From positions 111,171-175,170 of the forward strand of contig JAFAEO010000066.1 in NCBI GenBank assembly GCA_023423975.1: DNA of 64,000 bases, written 5' to 3'. The DNA comes from Pseudomonadota bacterium (GTDB lineage: Bacteria; Pseudomonadota; Gammaproteobacteria; Burkholderiales; Burkholderiaceae_B). The notes beneath the pieces were generated by a model. The model searched no databases. It was not told the DNA's origin and saw only the letters and a program-made list of their open reading frames with translations. This document shows positions 55,256 to 63,956 of the stretch, one piece after another (the stretch's first letter is position 1; every line of letters begins with the position of its first letter). The position numbers and the translations under genes are program-made.

Positions 55256-56023
55256 TCAATTGAAGGCCAGTTGCACACCCGGATGTACGGGATGGCCAAT
55301 CAGTTGGAGGTCGACATCGTAGATATGCCGCAGCTTTTGCTGATCGAGCAGGGCAGCGGGCGCTTCGGCATAGATAAGCCTACCGGCACGCAGGGCCAGA
55401 AGGTGATCGCAGTAACGTGTGGCCAGGTTAATATCGTGGATGACCGCGATCACGCACTGGTTTTCCTGATTCGCCAGCCGTTGCAGCAATTGCATCACTT
55501 CAAGCTGATGCTTAAGGTCCAGTGCCGCCAGCGGTTCGTCCAGCAGGATATAGGGCGTGTTCTGGGCAAGCAGCATGGCAATCCATACGCGTTGACGCTC
55601 GCCGCCAGACAGGGAATCGAGCAGCGCCGGCATGAAAGCCTCGGTATCGGTCAGTTCGATGGCCCGCGCAACGGCCGATTCGTTTTCGGGGTTGCTATTG
55701 CGCCAGATACTGTTCCATGAATAGCGTCCCAGTTCGACCAGTTCGCGTGCGCTCATGTCGGGGATGACCGGCGTATATTGCGGCAAATAGGCCAGTTTGC
55801 GCGCGTACTGGCGATTGGACAGCGTATCCACACGGGTATTGTCCAGCAGAATGGCGCCCTGAGAGGGGATATATTCACGCGCCAGCAACTTGAGCAGCGT
55901 AGACTTGCCCGAACCATTATGGCCGATCAGTCCGTAGAATTTGCCCCGTTCAAATTGGGTCGTGAGCGGATGCAGCAGGGTTTTGGAAGAGGTTTGAAAA
56001 CCAGCGTTTTCAATCTGGATCAT
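55256..56023 (-). CDS. fhuC: ferric-siderophore ABC transporter ATPase, FhuC type
   Basis: 255 residues. Walker A GLIGHNGSGKSTLL (about 33), signature LSGGERQRVWIAM (about 138), Walker B YILLDEPLAALD (about 158) and switch His in IHDINLATRYCD. First gene of fhuC-D-B-pabBC, 36 bases downstream of a Fur box. Confidence 0.95.
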   Translation of the reverse strand: MIQIENAGFQTSSKTLLHPLTTQFERGKFYGLIGHNGSGKSTLLKLLAREYIPSQGAILLDNTRVDTLSNRQYARKLAYLPQYTPVIPDMSARELVELGRYSWNSIWRNSNPENESAVARAIELTDTEAFMPALLDSLSGGERQRVWIAMLLAQNTPYILLDEPLAALDLKHQLEVMQLLQRLANQENQCVIAVIHDINLATRYCDHLLALRAGRLIYAEAPAALLDQQKLRHIYDVDLQLIGHPVHPGVQLAFN

Positions 56024-56058
56024 CGCGTATCCGGAAAGAGTAGATCAGAGCTGTGATT

Positions 56059-56077
56059 GTAAATGATTCTCAATATC
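56059..56077 (-). promoter_or_regulatory. Fur box of the fhuCDB operon
   Basis: GTAAATGATTCTCAATATC matches the 19-base Fur consensus at 14 positions and lies 36-54 bases before the fhuC start. Iron repression of the operon is the simple reading. Confidence 0.7.
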
Positions 56078-56205
56078 TAATCGGGTGTTTTTCTGAGATG
56101 TGGCGTTATTATCCTGAGGTGGTCGGTGCTGTCGTCCTGTTTGCACCAGGTGTTGCCGGCCTGCTGCGGGTGCCGTGCGTTGCGCGCAGGCCCAGGTTGT
56201 GACAA

Positions 56206-56226
56206 GGCCCGCGTCTATGGCGGGCC
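56206..56226 (-). terminator. GC-rich stem-loop after the amino-acid receptor gene
   Basis: GGCCCGC (56206-56212) pairs with GCGGGCC (56220-56226), loop GTCTATG. In the plus direction it is followed by CTTTT, in the minus direction only by TTGT. It lies 35 bases after the receptor stop, so termination of that gene is likely but weakly supported. Confidence 0.5.
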
Positions 56227-56260
56227 CTTTTGGATAAATCGGCGAATGGAAAAAGCGCAA

Positions 56261-57283
56261 TCAGCGAATAGGCAACCCGTACTGCAGGCCGCCTTCGGTC
56301 CATAAGGCGTTCAAGCCTCGCTTGATCTTCAGCGGGCTGCCCTGGCCGACGTTGCGTTCAAAGCTCTCGCCGTAGTTGCCCACCTGTTTAATGATGTTGT
56401 AGGCCCATTTCTCGTCCAGCCCCAGGTTTTTGCCCGCGCCCGGAGTGGCGCCCAGCAGGCGCTGGATATTGGGGTTGGTGCTTTTGAGCTGTTCGTCGAC
56501 ATTGGCCGTGGTCACGCCCAGTTCCTCGGCATTGACCGTGGCCTGAAAGACCCATTTGACGATATTGAGCCAGGCATCGTCGCCCTGGCGCACAAAGGGC
56601 CCCAGCGGCTCTTTGGAAATGATTTCCGGTAGCACTTCGTAATCGTCCGGGGAGGACAGTTTGGAAATGCGGATGGAGGCCAGGCCCGAGGCATCGGTAG
56701 AGAAGACATCGCAACGGTTAGTTGCAAAGGCATTGACCACCTCGTTAAATTGATCGAATACGACTGGCTTGTATTCCACCTTGTTGGCGCGGGCCCAGTC
56801 TGCCAGTGTGTTTTCATTCGAGGTGCCGGTTTGCAGGCAGATGGTTGCGCCATTGAGTTCCTTGGCGCTTTTTACGCCAAGCTTCTTGGACACCAGAAAG
56901 CCCTGTCCGTCATAAAAATTGACCCCTGCTGCGATCAGGCCCAGCGCCGTGTCCCGCTGTTGTGTGACAGTGGTGTTGCGGGTAAGGACGTCAACTTCGC
57001 CCGATTGCAGGGCAGTAAAGCGCTGCTGGGAGTTCAGCGGTACGATCTTGAATTTGCTTGCATCGCCAAAAACAGCGGCGGCAATACTTTTGCACAAATC
57101 AACGTCCAGGCCCTGCCACTGGCCTTTGGCATCAGGCGCGGAAAAACCGGCAAAGCCAGTCGTGGCGCCACACACCACAGCACCGCGCTGTTTAACGTTA
57201 TCCAGCGTTGCCGCATGGGTGAGGCCTGGGACGGCAGCTGCGATCGCGAGCGTAGCAAGTGAGGCTTTCAATAGGACGGACAT
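56261..57283 (-). CDS. aapJ: general L-amino-acid ABC transporter substrate-binding protein (AapJ/BztA type)
   Basis: 340 residues. Signal peptide to about 24 (AIAAAVPGLTHAATLD), then LDNVKQRGAVVCGATTGFAG and LDVDLCKSIAAAVFGD of family-3 polar amino-acid receptors; NYGESFERNVGQGSPLKIKR at the C-terminus is the AapJ/BztA signature. GGAG 6 bases before the ATG. The permease and ATPase genes are not adjacent, so this is an orphan receptor. Confidence 0.92.
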   Translation of the reverse strand: MSVLLKASLATLAIAAAVPGLTHAATLDNVKQRGAVVCGATTGFAGFSAPDAKGQWQGLDVDLCKSIAAAVFGDASKFKIVPLNSQQRFTALQSGEVDVLTRNTTVTQQRDTALGLIAAGVNFYDGQGFLVSKKLGVKSAKELNGATICLQTGTSNENTLADWARANKVEYKPVVFDQFNEVVNAFATNRCDVFSTDASGLASIRISKLSSPDDYEVLPEIISKEPLGPFVRQGDDAWLNIVKWVFQATVNAEELGVTTANVDEQLKSTNPNIQRLLGATPGAGKNLGLDEKWAYNIIKQVGNYGESFERNVGQGSPLKIKRGLNALWTEGGLQYGLPIR

Positions 57284-57383
57284 AGCAGACTCCAGTTTAG
57301 GGTTACAGCACAAAGCAAGAAGATAGACTGCTTTTCAATCATCGAAAAACAACCATTTCTTTGAATCTTATTACGGAATGTAA

Positions 57384-57440
57384 TAAAAGAAAAGGCACCG
57401 AACCGTAACCCTTGGTTATTCGGGTTGCGATACGGTGCCT
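57384..57440 (-). terminator. long stem-loop terminator after the DedA gene
   Basis: AGGCACCG (57393-57400) pairs with CGGTGCCT (57433-57440), and inside AACCC (57407-57411) pairs with GGGTT (57422-57426), giving an almost continuous 19-bp helix with two mismatches. On the minus strand it runs into TTTTCTTTT (57384-57392), 50 bases after the DedA stop. Confidence 0.85.
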
Positions 57441-57489
57441 GCCTACACGCTACGACACGCACGTTACGCTACGCGCCCGCGCGTTATGG

Positions 57490-58140
57490 TTATTTGCCGG
57501 CCTGTTTTGCCTGACGGCTTTCTTTCCAGAGCTTGTAAATGTGCCAGGCCATGGGCAGCACGGAAATAATCACGATGCCAAGGGTAAACAGTGACAGGTT
57601 CTCTTGCACCCAGGTAATGCGGCCCAGGAAATAACCTGCCAGCACCAGCAGGAATATCCACAGGAACCCGCCTAATACGTTATAAAACGCGAAATGGCGC
57701 CGGTCCATGCCCGAGAGCCCGGCCAGAAAGGGGGCGATGGTGCGCACAATAGGAATAAAGCGCGCCAGAGTAATGGTAGAGCCGCCATACTTTTCAAAAT
57801 AGGCATGGGTTTTATCAATATGGCTTTGTTTGACCCAGCCTTTGCGGATCAATGTTTGCCCCAGGGGGGAGCGGCCGATGGTGTAGTTGACATAGTCGCC
57901 AAGCACGGCCGCGGCAAATAGCATGACCATATACCAGAAGGGGGGAATACCGCTGATGCCCATGAAGGCGCCGACCGCAAAGAGCAGGGAATCACCGGGC
58001 AGAAACGGCATGACGACCAGGCCGGTTTCCAGAAACAGAATGAGGGCAACCAGGCAGATGCCCCAGCTCCAGTGATCGTGCAACATGGCCATCAGGGCCT
58101 GATTATCGTGGAGCCAGCCGAACAGCGAAGAAAAATTCAT
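57490..58140 (-). CDS. DedA/VTT family membrane protein
   Basis: 216 residues. LETGLVVMPFLPGDSLLFAV at about 38, GDYVNYTIGR at about 80, KYGGSTITLARFIPIVRTIA at about 118 and GGFLWIFLLVLAGYFLG at about 155 are DedA motifs, including the essential acidic and Arg residues. Members such as DedA and YqjA act in lipid flipping and membrane stress. The ATG at 58140 is the family start. Confidence 0.93.
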   Translation of the reverse strand: MNFSSLFGWLHDNQALMAMLHDHWSWGICLVALILFLETGLVVMPFLPGDSLLFAVGAFMGISGIPPFWYMVMLFAAAVLGDYVNYTIGRSPLGQTLIRKGWVKQSHIDKTHAYFEKYGGSTITLARFIPIVRTIAPFLAGLSGMDRRHFAFYNVLGGFLWIFLLVLAGYFLGRITWVQENLSLFTLGIVIISVLPMAWHIYKLWKESRQAKQAGK

Positions 58141-58311
58141 AAATAGTGTGCTAAGCAAATGAGGCCGCCGCAATACAGGCAAGCCGTTGAAAAGAGTCAG
58201 CTAATAGTAATATGGAACGGGTATTTAAACCGATTGTTCATGAAATTATCATAATTTTTTACATCGAACACGCTATGATGAATGTTCGTTCACATAACCA
58301 GGAGTATTGCG

Positions 58312-58890
58312 ATGTCCAGGAAGATTCTGATGCTAGTGGGTGATTATGCCGAAGACTACGAAACCATGGTGCCGTTCCAGTTTCTGTTGGGCGTTGGCTA
58401 CGAAGTGCATGCTGTCTGCCCTGATAAAAAGGCCGGCGACAAAATAGCAACGGCTATCCACGATTTCGAAGGAGACCAGACATACTCGGAAAAACGTGGT
58501 CATAATTTTGCCATCAACCATGATTTTTCTCAGGTTGATACCAGCGATTATGTCGGCCTGGTGATCCCGGGCGGTCGGGCTCCGGAGTACCTGCGTAATA
58601 CGCCGCGCGTGCTGGAAATTGTACGTGAGTTCGATGCTGCGCAAAAACCGATAGCGTCCGTTTGCCATGGCGCCCAGATTCTGGCTGCCGCCGATGTGAT
58701 CAGAGGTAAAAAATGTTCTGCGTATCCTGCGTGTGCAGCAGAAGTGATCCTGGCCGGCGGACATTATCAGGATATCGCCGTAGACAGCGCCGTGACGGAT
58801 GGCCATTTGGTCACCGCGCCCGCATGGCCTGCACATCCGGCCTGGATGGCACAGTTCATCAAGGCGCTGGGCGCAACCATTACGCTGTGA
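58312..58890 (+). CDS. DJ-1/PfpI family protein
   Basis: 192 residues. The nucleophile elbow is ASVCHGAQILAAA with Cys at about residue 116, preceded by LVIPGGRAPEYLR, and Glu near residue 18 (YAEDYETM) completes the active site. AGGAG 7 bases before the ATG at 58312. Family members act as glyoxalase III, proteases or deglycases; the exact role is open. Confidence 0.9.
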   Translation: MSRKILMLVGDYAEDYETMVPFQFLLGVGYEVHAVCPDKKAGDKIATAIHDFEGDQTYSEKRGHNFAINHDFSQVDTSDYVGLVIPGGRAPEYLRNTPRVLEIVREFDAAQKPIASVCHGAQILAAADVIRGKKCSAYPACAAEVILAGGHYQDIAVDSAVTDGHLVTAPAWPAHPAWMAQFIKALGATITL

Positions 58891-59026
58891 TTCGGCGCTT
58901 GTCTGTTTTTGTAAGCGGCGCTTATAGCCTGGCCGGTACCGTCAGCATCGCGTACCGGCACGGCATCGGGTATTGTGCCGGTGCGCTATGGGCATCCGCA
59001 TTTTTGCTTCTGGGAGTCTGAGTTTC

Positions 59027-59716
59027 ATGTATACCCTTCATATTGCCAATAAAAACTATTCCTCGTGGTCCCTGCGACCGTGGATCTTGCTAAGACAGCT
59101 CGATATTGCCTTTCATGAAGAGATGCATCCGTTCCAGGCCGATATTCAGGCGCAACGAGAACAATTTTTGACGTTTTCACCCAGTGCAAAAGTACCGGTG
59201 CTGCAAGATGGCGAAACGCTTGTCTGGGACAGCCTGGCCATTGCCGAGTATCTGGCCGAGGCGCATGCCGGTGTCTGGCCCGATGATCGTGCAGCGCGTG
59301 CCTGGGCTCGCGCTGCATCCTGCGAAATGCATTCCGGATTTGCTCATTTGCGTGAGCGCTGCACCATGAACTGTGCGGTGCGCGCCAGGCCAAAAACCGT
59401 GACGGTCCCGTTGCAGGCAGACATTGAGCGCATCAATACGCTGTTTAACGAGGGCTTGTCGCGCTTTGGCGGACCGTTTCTGGGCGGCGCGGCATTTACT
59501 GCCGTCGATGCCATGTTTGCGCCGGTCATATTCCGGATTCAGACCTATGATTTGCCGATGCAAGGCGCTGCTGCCGATTATGTAGCGCGCATGCTGGCTT
59601 TGTCGGGTATGCAGCAATGGTATGTGCAGGCATTGCTGGAGCGCGAGATCGATGAGGCGCATGAGCAGGATGTCGGGCGCTACAGTGATATCATCGCTGA
59701 TGAGCGGCAGAAGTGA
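59027..59716 (+). CDS. glutathione S-transferase family protein
   Basis: 229 residues. N-terminal thioredoxin-like domain (1-85) with NYSSWSLRPWILLRQLDI (Ser in the catalytic position) and VPVLQDGETLVWDSLAIAEY for glutathione binding; helical C-terminal domain with GPFLGGAAFTAVDAMFAPV. Close to the YfcF-like group. Detoxification role unspecified. Confidence 0.9.
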   Translation: MYTLHIANKNYSSWSLRPWILLRQLDIAFHEEMHPFQADIQAQREQFLTFSPSAKVPVLQDGETLVWDSLAIAEYLAEAHAGVWPDDRAARAWARAASCEMHSGFAHLRERCTMNCAVRARPKTVTVPLQADIERINTLFNEGLSRFGGPFLGGAAFTAVDAMFAPVIFRIQTYDLPMQGAAADYVARMLALSGMQQWYVQALLEREIDEAHEQDVGRYSDIIADERQK

Positions 59717-59769
59717 TTGCGGCGCACCCTATGGGCTGAATCTAACTGGTTTGATTGCTACGGTTTGAT

Positions 59770-59783
59770 TTGATTTAAATCAA
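59770..59783. promoter_or_regulatory. perfect FNR/CRP-class palindrome
   Basis: TTGATTTAAATCAA fits TTGAT-N4-ATCAA at all ten specified positions. It lies 86 bases before the PCu(A)C gene, with TAATAT at 59834-59839 as a possible -10, which puts the box near -70. Oxygen control of the copper chaperone gene is the likely meaning. Confidence 0.65.
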
Positions 59784-59793
59784 AGAGGTTGCA

Positions 59794-59859
59794 ATGACCG
59801 AGACCAAACCCGCACCACCGTGTTTTGTCTGGCGTAATATGTTTTTTTTTATTTATTAG
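59794..59859 (+). CDS. possible 21-residue leader ORF before the copper chaperone gene
   Basis: AGAGG lies 6 bases before ATG 59794. The frame MTETKPAPPCFVWRNMFFFI ends with Tyr and TAG at 59859, ten bases before the next gene. It has one Cys and a Phe-rich end. It may be a leader peptide or chance; I know no homologue. Confidence 0.25.
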   Translation: MTETKPAPPCFVWRNMFFFIY

Positions 59860-59868
59860 TTTGGAAAA

Positions 59869-60423
59869 ATGATGAAAAAATTAGTTCTGGCTTTCACCAT
59901 ACTGGGTGCAACGACAGCCTCTTTGTATGGCACACTGGCTCTGGCCGATCATCAGGGTGGCAGCCATGGCGGAGCTCATGGTAATCACGCGATGCACGCC
60001 ACTGCGGCACGCGCGCCCAGCACGGTGAAGGGTTCTGACCATTTGCGTGTTCAGGACTGCTGGATCCGTCTGCTGCCCAAGGTTGCACCATCCGGCGGGT
60101 TCTTTGTATTGCACAACGAGGACAAGTCTGAACCGGTTGTGCTAAAGGGTATTCAAACCGATGCTTTCGGCATGAGCATGCTGCACGAGACGACCGAGCA
60201 AAACGGCATGTCCGCCATGGCGATGGTGCCAGACGTTACCGTTGAGCCAGGCCAGTCCTTATCGTTCAAACCGGGTTCCTATCACGCCATGCTGGAAAAG
60301 CCCAAGGCAGACCTGAAGGCAGGCCAGCAGATCACGGTCAATTTCGAATTGGGCACCGGCAAGAAAATACCGGTCCAGTGTACGCTTAAATCACCGTCAG
60401 CCCGCAGTTTCAACGATCAATAA
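59869..60423 (+). CDS. PCu(A)C-type periplasmic copper chaperone
   Basis: 184 residues. Signal peptide to about 27 (LYGTLALADHQ), then a His-rich stretch (HQGGSHGGAHGNHAMHA). The copper site of the family is present: MSMLHETTEQNGMSAMAM, then GSYHAML about 30 residues on. Delivers Cu(I) to the CuA or CuB centre of haem-copper oxidases. Convergent with the ClC gene (7-base overlap). Confidence 0.9.
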   Translation: MMKKLVLAFTILGATTASLYGTLALADHQGGSHGGAHGNHAMHATAARAPSTVKGSDHLRVQDCWIRLLPKVAPSGGFFVLHNEDKSEPVVLKGIQTDAFGMSMLHETTEQNGMSAMAMVPDVTVEPGQSLSFKPGSYHAMLEKPKADLKAGQQITVNFELGTGKKIPVQCTLKSPSARSFNDQ

Positions 60424-61805
60424 CCGGGTTTGACAGGCGCGGCGTCCTGCCGCGCGTCTTCACTGAGCGCCAGTTGCCGGAAGCGCCCCGCAGCATAATG
60501 ATAAAACGCCTGCGGACAGATCTGCTTTGATACGACCGTGGCAACCAGGCTGGCCAGCAGCATCCAGAAAAGCATGGCCTGGCTGCCCGACATCTCCATG
60601 ACGATGACAGAGGCGGTGACGGGCGACTGCGTAGATGCCGCAAGAAAGGCCGCCATGCAAATCAGGACAAATACGCTTTGAGCCTCTGGCATGTTGACAG
60701 AACGGGCCAGCTCCACGCCGATGCCGGCACCGGTTGTCAGGGCAGGTGTAAAAATGCCGCCGGGAATGCCGGCCCAGTACGAAGCCACGGTGGCCAGCAG
60801 TTTGGCAATGCTGAAATGCTCTGAATCCTGTGGCAGCATCATCAGGGCATTTTTAGCGACATCATAGCTGGTGCCGAACACGCCGCCCGCAGTCAGATAG
60901 CCCAGAAAGGCTACGACCAGACCCATTAGCGCGGCCACCCATAGGGGATGATTGTGCGCGTAATGCCGCAAGCCTGACGGCATGCAGCCGACCAACCCCT
61001 TGCTTAACAGGCGTGCAAAAATACCTCCGGCGACACCGCAGACAACCGCGCAAAGCAATGCCCAGAGGAGCATTTTTTCGTGCAGTGGCGACGAATGAAA
61101 AGTGCCGAAATAAGGATTGTCGCCGGTCAGCGCAACGACGATAAAACCCGCTGCCAATACACCCAGCAATACCAGCCGTTGCCAACGCAGGTCCAGCCCT
61201 TTGCCGATCTCTTCGATGGCAAAAATCACGCCGGAAAGCGGTGCGTTGAATGCAGCGGCTAGTCCCCCGGCAGCGCCAGCTGCAATCCACTCTCGTGTAT
61301 TGAATCCTTTAAGGGGCAGGCCGATTTTCTGGCACCATTGCCCCCAGGCCAGCATCGCTGCGGCACCGATCTGCACGGAAGGGCCTTCGCGACCAATGGA
61401 AGCGCCTGCCAGCAGGCCCAGGAAGGTGAGCGGAATTTTCCAGATCGCCTGCACCAGCGAAACCAGACGCAGTTTGCCTGGCGAGTCGCGGTGCAGTGAC
61501 AGGCTGGCGATGACTTGTGGAATGCCGCTGCCGGCCGAATAAGGGGCGAAGCGCATGACACACCAGCGCAGCAAGACGAAGGCCAGTGGCATGACCAGCC
61601 AGATCAGATAGGGATAAGTGCGTGTCCATTCGCGATTCATCTCCAATGCATAATCGGCCATCATTGCAAAGCCAATGGAAACGAGTGCGACAAGTGCTGC
61701 GCCGCTAAGCATCAGGAGCAACTGTAACGATTTTTTGGACAGGCGCAACGCCTGTCTGGTTTTTCTCTGGACGGAGCGACGTATTTTGGGCGCAGGTGAT
61801 TGCAT
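60417..61805 (-). CDS. ClC-family chloride channel/antiporter
   Basis: 462 residues. Anion-pathway motifs are intact: AGSGIPQVIAS (helix D), GREGPSVQIGA (helix F with the gating Glu) and GGIFTPALTTGAGIG (helix N). About ten to twelve membrane helices and no CBS domains. Start at 61805 is chosen because the in-frame extension to 61865 runs into the hydrolase gene. Probably an H+/Cl- exchanger. Confidence 0.92.
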   Translation of the reverse strand: MQSPAPKIRRSVQRKTRQALRLSKKSLQLLLMLSGAALVALVSIGFAMMADYALEMNREWTRTYPYLIWLVMPLAFVLLRWCVMRFAPYSAGSGIPQVIASLSLHRDSPGKLRLVSLVQAIWKIPLTFLGLLAGASIGREGPSVQIGAAAMLAWGQWCQKIGLPLKGFNTREWIAAGAAGGLAAAFNAPLSGVIFAIEEIGKGLDLRWQRLVLLGVLAAGFIVVALTGDNPYFGTFHSSPLHEKMLLWALLCAVVCGVAGGIFARLLSKGLVGCMPSGLRHYAHNHPLWVAALMGLVVAFLGYLTAGGVFGTSYDVAKNALMMLPQDSEHFSIAKLLATVASYWAGIPGGIFTPALTTGAGIGVELARSVNMPEAQSVFVLICMAAFLAASTQSPVTASVIVMEMSGSQAMLFWMLLASLVATVVSKQICPQAFYHYAAGRFRQLALSEDARQDAAPVKPGY

Positions 61806-61809
61806 GCGA

Positions 61810-62649
61810 TTATGGGGCTGGCGTTTTTGGAATGAGTTCCTGAAGGATGATCTGGTTGAACGCATGTGGCAGGGCCAGGTTCAGCCCGTGCGAAGCCGGG
61901 GTCAACGTATGGCGTGTGACATGGCTGAATTGATGCTGCAGCGCCTCCAGGATGGCGGGGAATGGGGCTGGGCTGTTCGAGCCGCCCATAAGCGTCACCG
62001 GAATGCCGTATTCATTGATCCGGGATGGGTTCAGTTCGTAAAGCGGCTCGCGGATGATCAGCGGCAGGGTAGCGGCCTGTTCCCGCGTCATCGCCTTGAA
62101 CCAGGACACCATGCGCTTCCAGGTGCCGGCGCCGCTGACGCCGTCAATGAAAATTTCCAGCGCCGTATCCGTGTCGCCCCGTTCATATGCCGCCAGCGCC
62201 AGGTCGCGGTAGGGCAGCGCAGGCATGCTGTCTTCCGGCAGTACGGAACCCAGCCCGGGATCAGCCAGCAACAGATGTGTCACGCGATCAGGGCGTTGGC
62301 AAGCCATTTCGGCGGCAACGCGTCCACCGCGGGAATGGCCCAGCACGGCAAAGTGATGAATGCCTAAGTGGTCCATCAGGGCAAACAGATCCGCCGCATG
62401 CTGGTCAATGGAAAAATGCGCGCCGGCGTCAGATAATATGGGTGAGACTGGCGCATAGCCGGGCAGGCTGGGCGCGATCACACGCACGGCCGCAGACAGA
62501 TCAGGCAGTTGCCAGCGCCAGAAACGAAAGTCACATAGCGAGCCATGGACCAGCAACAGACAGGTGGGTGATTGCCCCACGTCTTGGTAGGCAAGCGCGG
62601 TACTGGCCAGTGTGAGCGTATGCTGCGGGTATTCGTTTTGCATCGTCAT
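61810..62649 (-). CDS. alpha/beta hydrolase
   Basis: 279 residues from the ATG at 62649 (ATG at 62643 also possible). LLLVHGSLCDFRFWRWQLPD is the oxyanion segment, VLGHSRGGRVAAEMA the nucleophile elbow and TPASHGLNLALP the catalytic His region. Four bases before the ClC start, so co-transcribed with it. It begins right behind the cpoB terminator. Substrate unknown. Confidence 0.87.
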   Translation of the reverse strand: MTMQNEYPQHTLTLASTALAYQDVGQSPTCLLLVHGSLCDFRFWRWQLPDLSAAVRVIAPSLPGYAPVSPILSDAGAHFSIDQHAADLFALMDHLGIHHFAVLGHSRGGRVAAEMACQRPDRVTHLLLADPGLGSVLPEDSMPALPYRDLALAAYERGDTDTALEIFIDGVSGAGTWKRMVSWFKAMTREQAATLPLIIREPLYELNPSRINEYGIPVTLMGGSNSPAPFPAILEALQHQFSHVTRHTLTPASHGLNLALPHAFNQIILQELIPKTPAP

Positions 62650-62654
62650 CAAAT

Positions 62655-62683
62655 AAAAAAAGCATCCTGCGACTTCCGGATGC
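62655..62683 (-). terminator. Rho-independent terminator of cpoB
   Basis: Stem GCATCC (62662-62667) with GGATGC (62678-62683), a 10-base loop, and on the minus strand seven T (62655-62661). It ends the tol-pal transcript 34 bases after the cpoB stop. Confidence 0.75.
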
Positions 62684-62716
62684 CTTTCGGTAAAAAAACG
62701 GAATCAGGGCCCGAAC

Positions 62717-63397
62717 TTAGCGGAACAGCTCCAGGCGATTCCGGGCTGTATCGGCAGCAGGGGTATTCGGGTATTCATTTACTACGCGTTGCAAGGTCGC
62801 TTTCGCACCTGCAATGTTATTCAATTCTACCTGACTGCCGGCAATCACAAGCAGCGCGTCTCCGGCTTTCGGGTCACGGGGATAGGCCGCAACCATGCCT
62901 TGCAGTCCCTGTATGGAACCGTTGAAGTCCTTGTTGGCATAGCGGCTGCTGCCTTCGTAGAAGCGGGCGCTTGGTGTCAGCGGGCTGTTCGGATATTGCT
63001 GGGCGAAGCGGTTCAGCGCGGTGCTGGCTTCCGCATAATTGCCCTGACGGAACAGATCAAGAGCGCTGTCATAGCTTTGCTGCTCGTTCGGATCACCTAC
63101 TTGCGGTGACGGTGGGACATCGGGATTGGCCGCTTGCTGGCTCGATTGCTGAGCCATGCGAGTCTGATGATTGGCTGTTTCAATGCTGCCGCGCAGTTGC
63201 GTGATCTGTTGTTGCAGATTGTTGATTTTATTGGTCAGATCGACGTTGTTCTGCTGGCTTTGTCTTAACTGGGAGCGCAGGTCAAGAATGGCACGCCGAG
63301 CATCTTCGTCTTCAAACGCATATGCTTGATTGGCACTCAGACTGAGTACTAGGGCAGATGAGGCAATGAGCAGGGAATGTGATTTCTTCAATTTCAT
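62717..63397 (-). CDS. cpoB: cell division coordinator CpoB (YbgF)
   Basis: 226 residues from the ATG at 63397. Signal peptide ending ANQAYAFED, a Gln/Asn-rich coiled coil (about 30-80; DLTNKINNLQQQITQL), then TPR repeats (YDSALDLFRQGNYAEASTAL, YPRDPKAGDALLVIAG, VVNEYPNTPAADTARNRLEL). It links outer-membrane constriction by Tol-Pal with peptidoglycan synthesis. Follows pal. Confidence 0.95.
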   Translation of the reverse strand: MKLKKSHSLLIASSALVLSLSANQAYAFEDEDARRAILDLRSQLRQSQQNNVDLTNKINNLQQQITQLRGSIETANHQTRMAQQSSQQAANPDVPPSPQVGDPNEQQSYDSALDLFRQGNYAEASTALNRFAQQYPNSPLTPSARFYEGSSRYANKDFNGSIQGLQGMVAAYPRDPKAGDALLVIAGSQVELNNIAGAKATLQRVVNEYPNTPAADTARNRLELFR

Positions 63398-63420
63398 ATG
63401 GACTCCGTTAAAACAGCAAC

Positions 63421-63446
63421 GCCGCAACGGCATAACCGTTTGCGGC
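63421..63446 (-). other. stem-loop between pal and cpoB
   Basis: GCCGCAACGG (63421-63430) and CCGTTTGCGGC (63436-63446) form a strong stem with one bulge. No T-run follows; it may lower cpoB levels relative to pal or stabilise the pal message. Confidence 0.6.
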
Positions 63447-63473
63447 GCAGTGAGCTTAACCTACAAAGCAGGA

Positions 63474-63956
63474 TTAACGCTGATAGTTAATGTCTGCGCG
63501 ACGGTTTTCAGCAAAGGCTTCTTCTGTAGAACCTTCTGCTTTTGGACGCTCTTTACCGAAGCTAACAGCTTCGATTTGGTTAGGGCTTACACCCTGTTGT
63601 GTCAGCTGGTTGGCAACTGCAACAGAACGACGCTGACCCAGTGCCAAGTTATACTCGGCGCTGCCGCGTGCATCGGTGTTACCTTCGATGCGAACGCGCT
63701 GGTTGGCGTTAGCAGCCAGGTATTGTGCGTGCATTTGAACAACGGGCTGGTATTGCTGCTCAACAGCATAGCTGTCATAAGCAAAATAAACAGAGCGTTG
63801 CTGTGCCAATGGGCTGTTAGGGTTGAATGGATCCATAACGGCGTTGGATGTGCCTGTTCCAGCTCCAGCAGTGCCGTCTACAGGAGTAGAGCTACACGCT
63901 GCCAGTGTGGCAGCCAAACTAGCAATGGCAAGTGTTTTTGCAATGCGAGAACCCAT
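63474..63956 (-). CDS. pal: peptidoglycan-associated lipoprotein Pal
   Basis: 160 residues from ATG 63956. Lipoprotein signal with LAACSSTP (lipid Cys at about 21), then an OmpA-like domain with VYFAYDSYAVEQQ, GNTDARGSAEYNLALGQRRS and IEAVSFGKERP, which bind peptidoglycan. Outer-membrane anchor of the Tol-Pal complex. tolB is expected just outside the window on the same strand. Confidence 0.97.
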   Translation of the reverse strand: MGSRIAKTLAIASLAATLAACSSTPVDGTAGAGTGTSNAVMDPFNPNSPLAQQRSVYFAYDSYAVEQQYQPVVQMHAQYLAANANQRVRIEGNTDARGSAEYNLALGQRRSVAVANQLTQQGVSPNQIEAVSFGKERPKAEGSTEEAFAENRRADINYQR

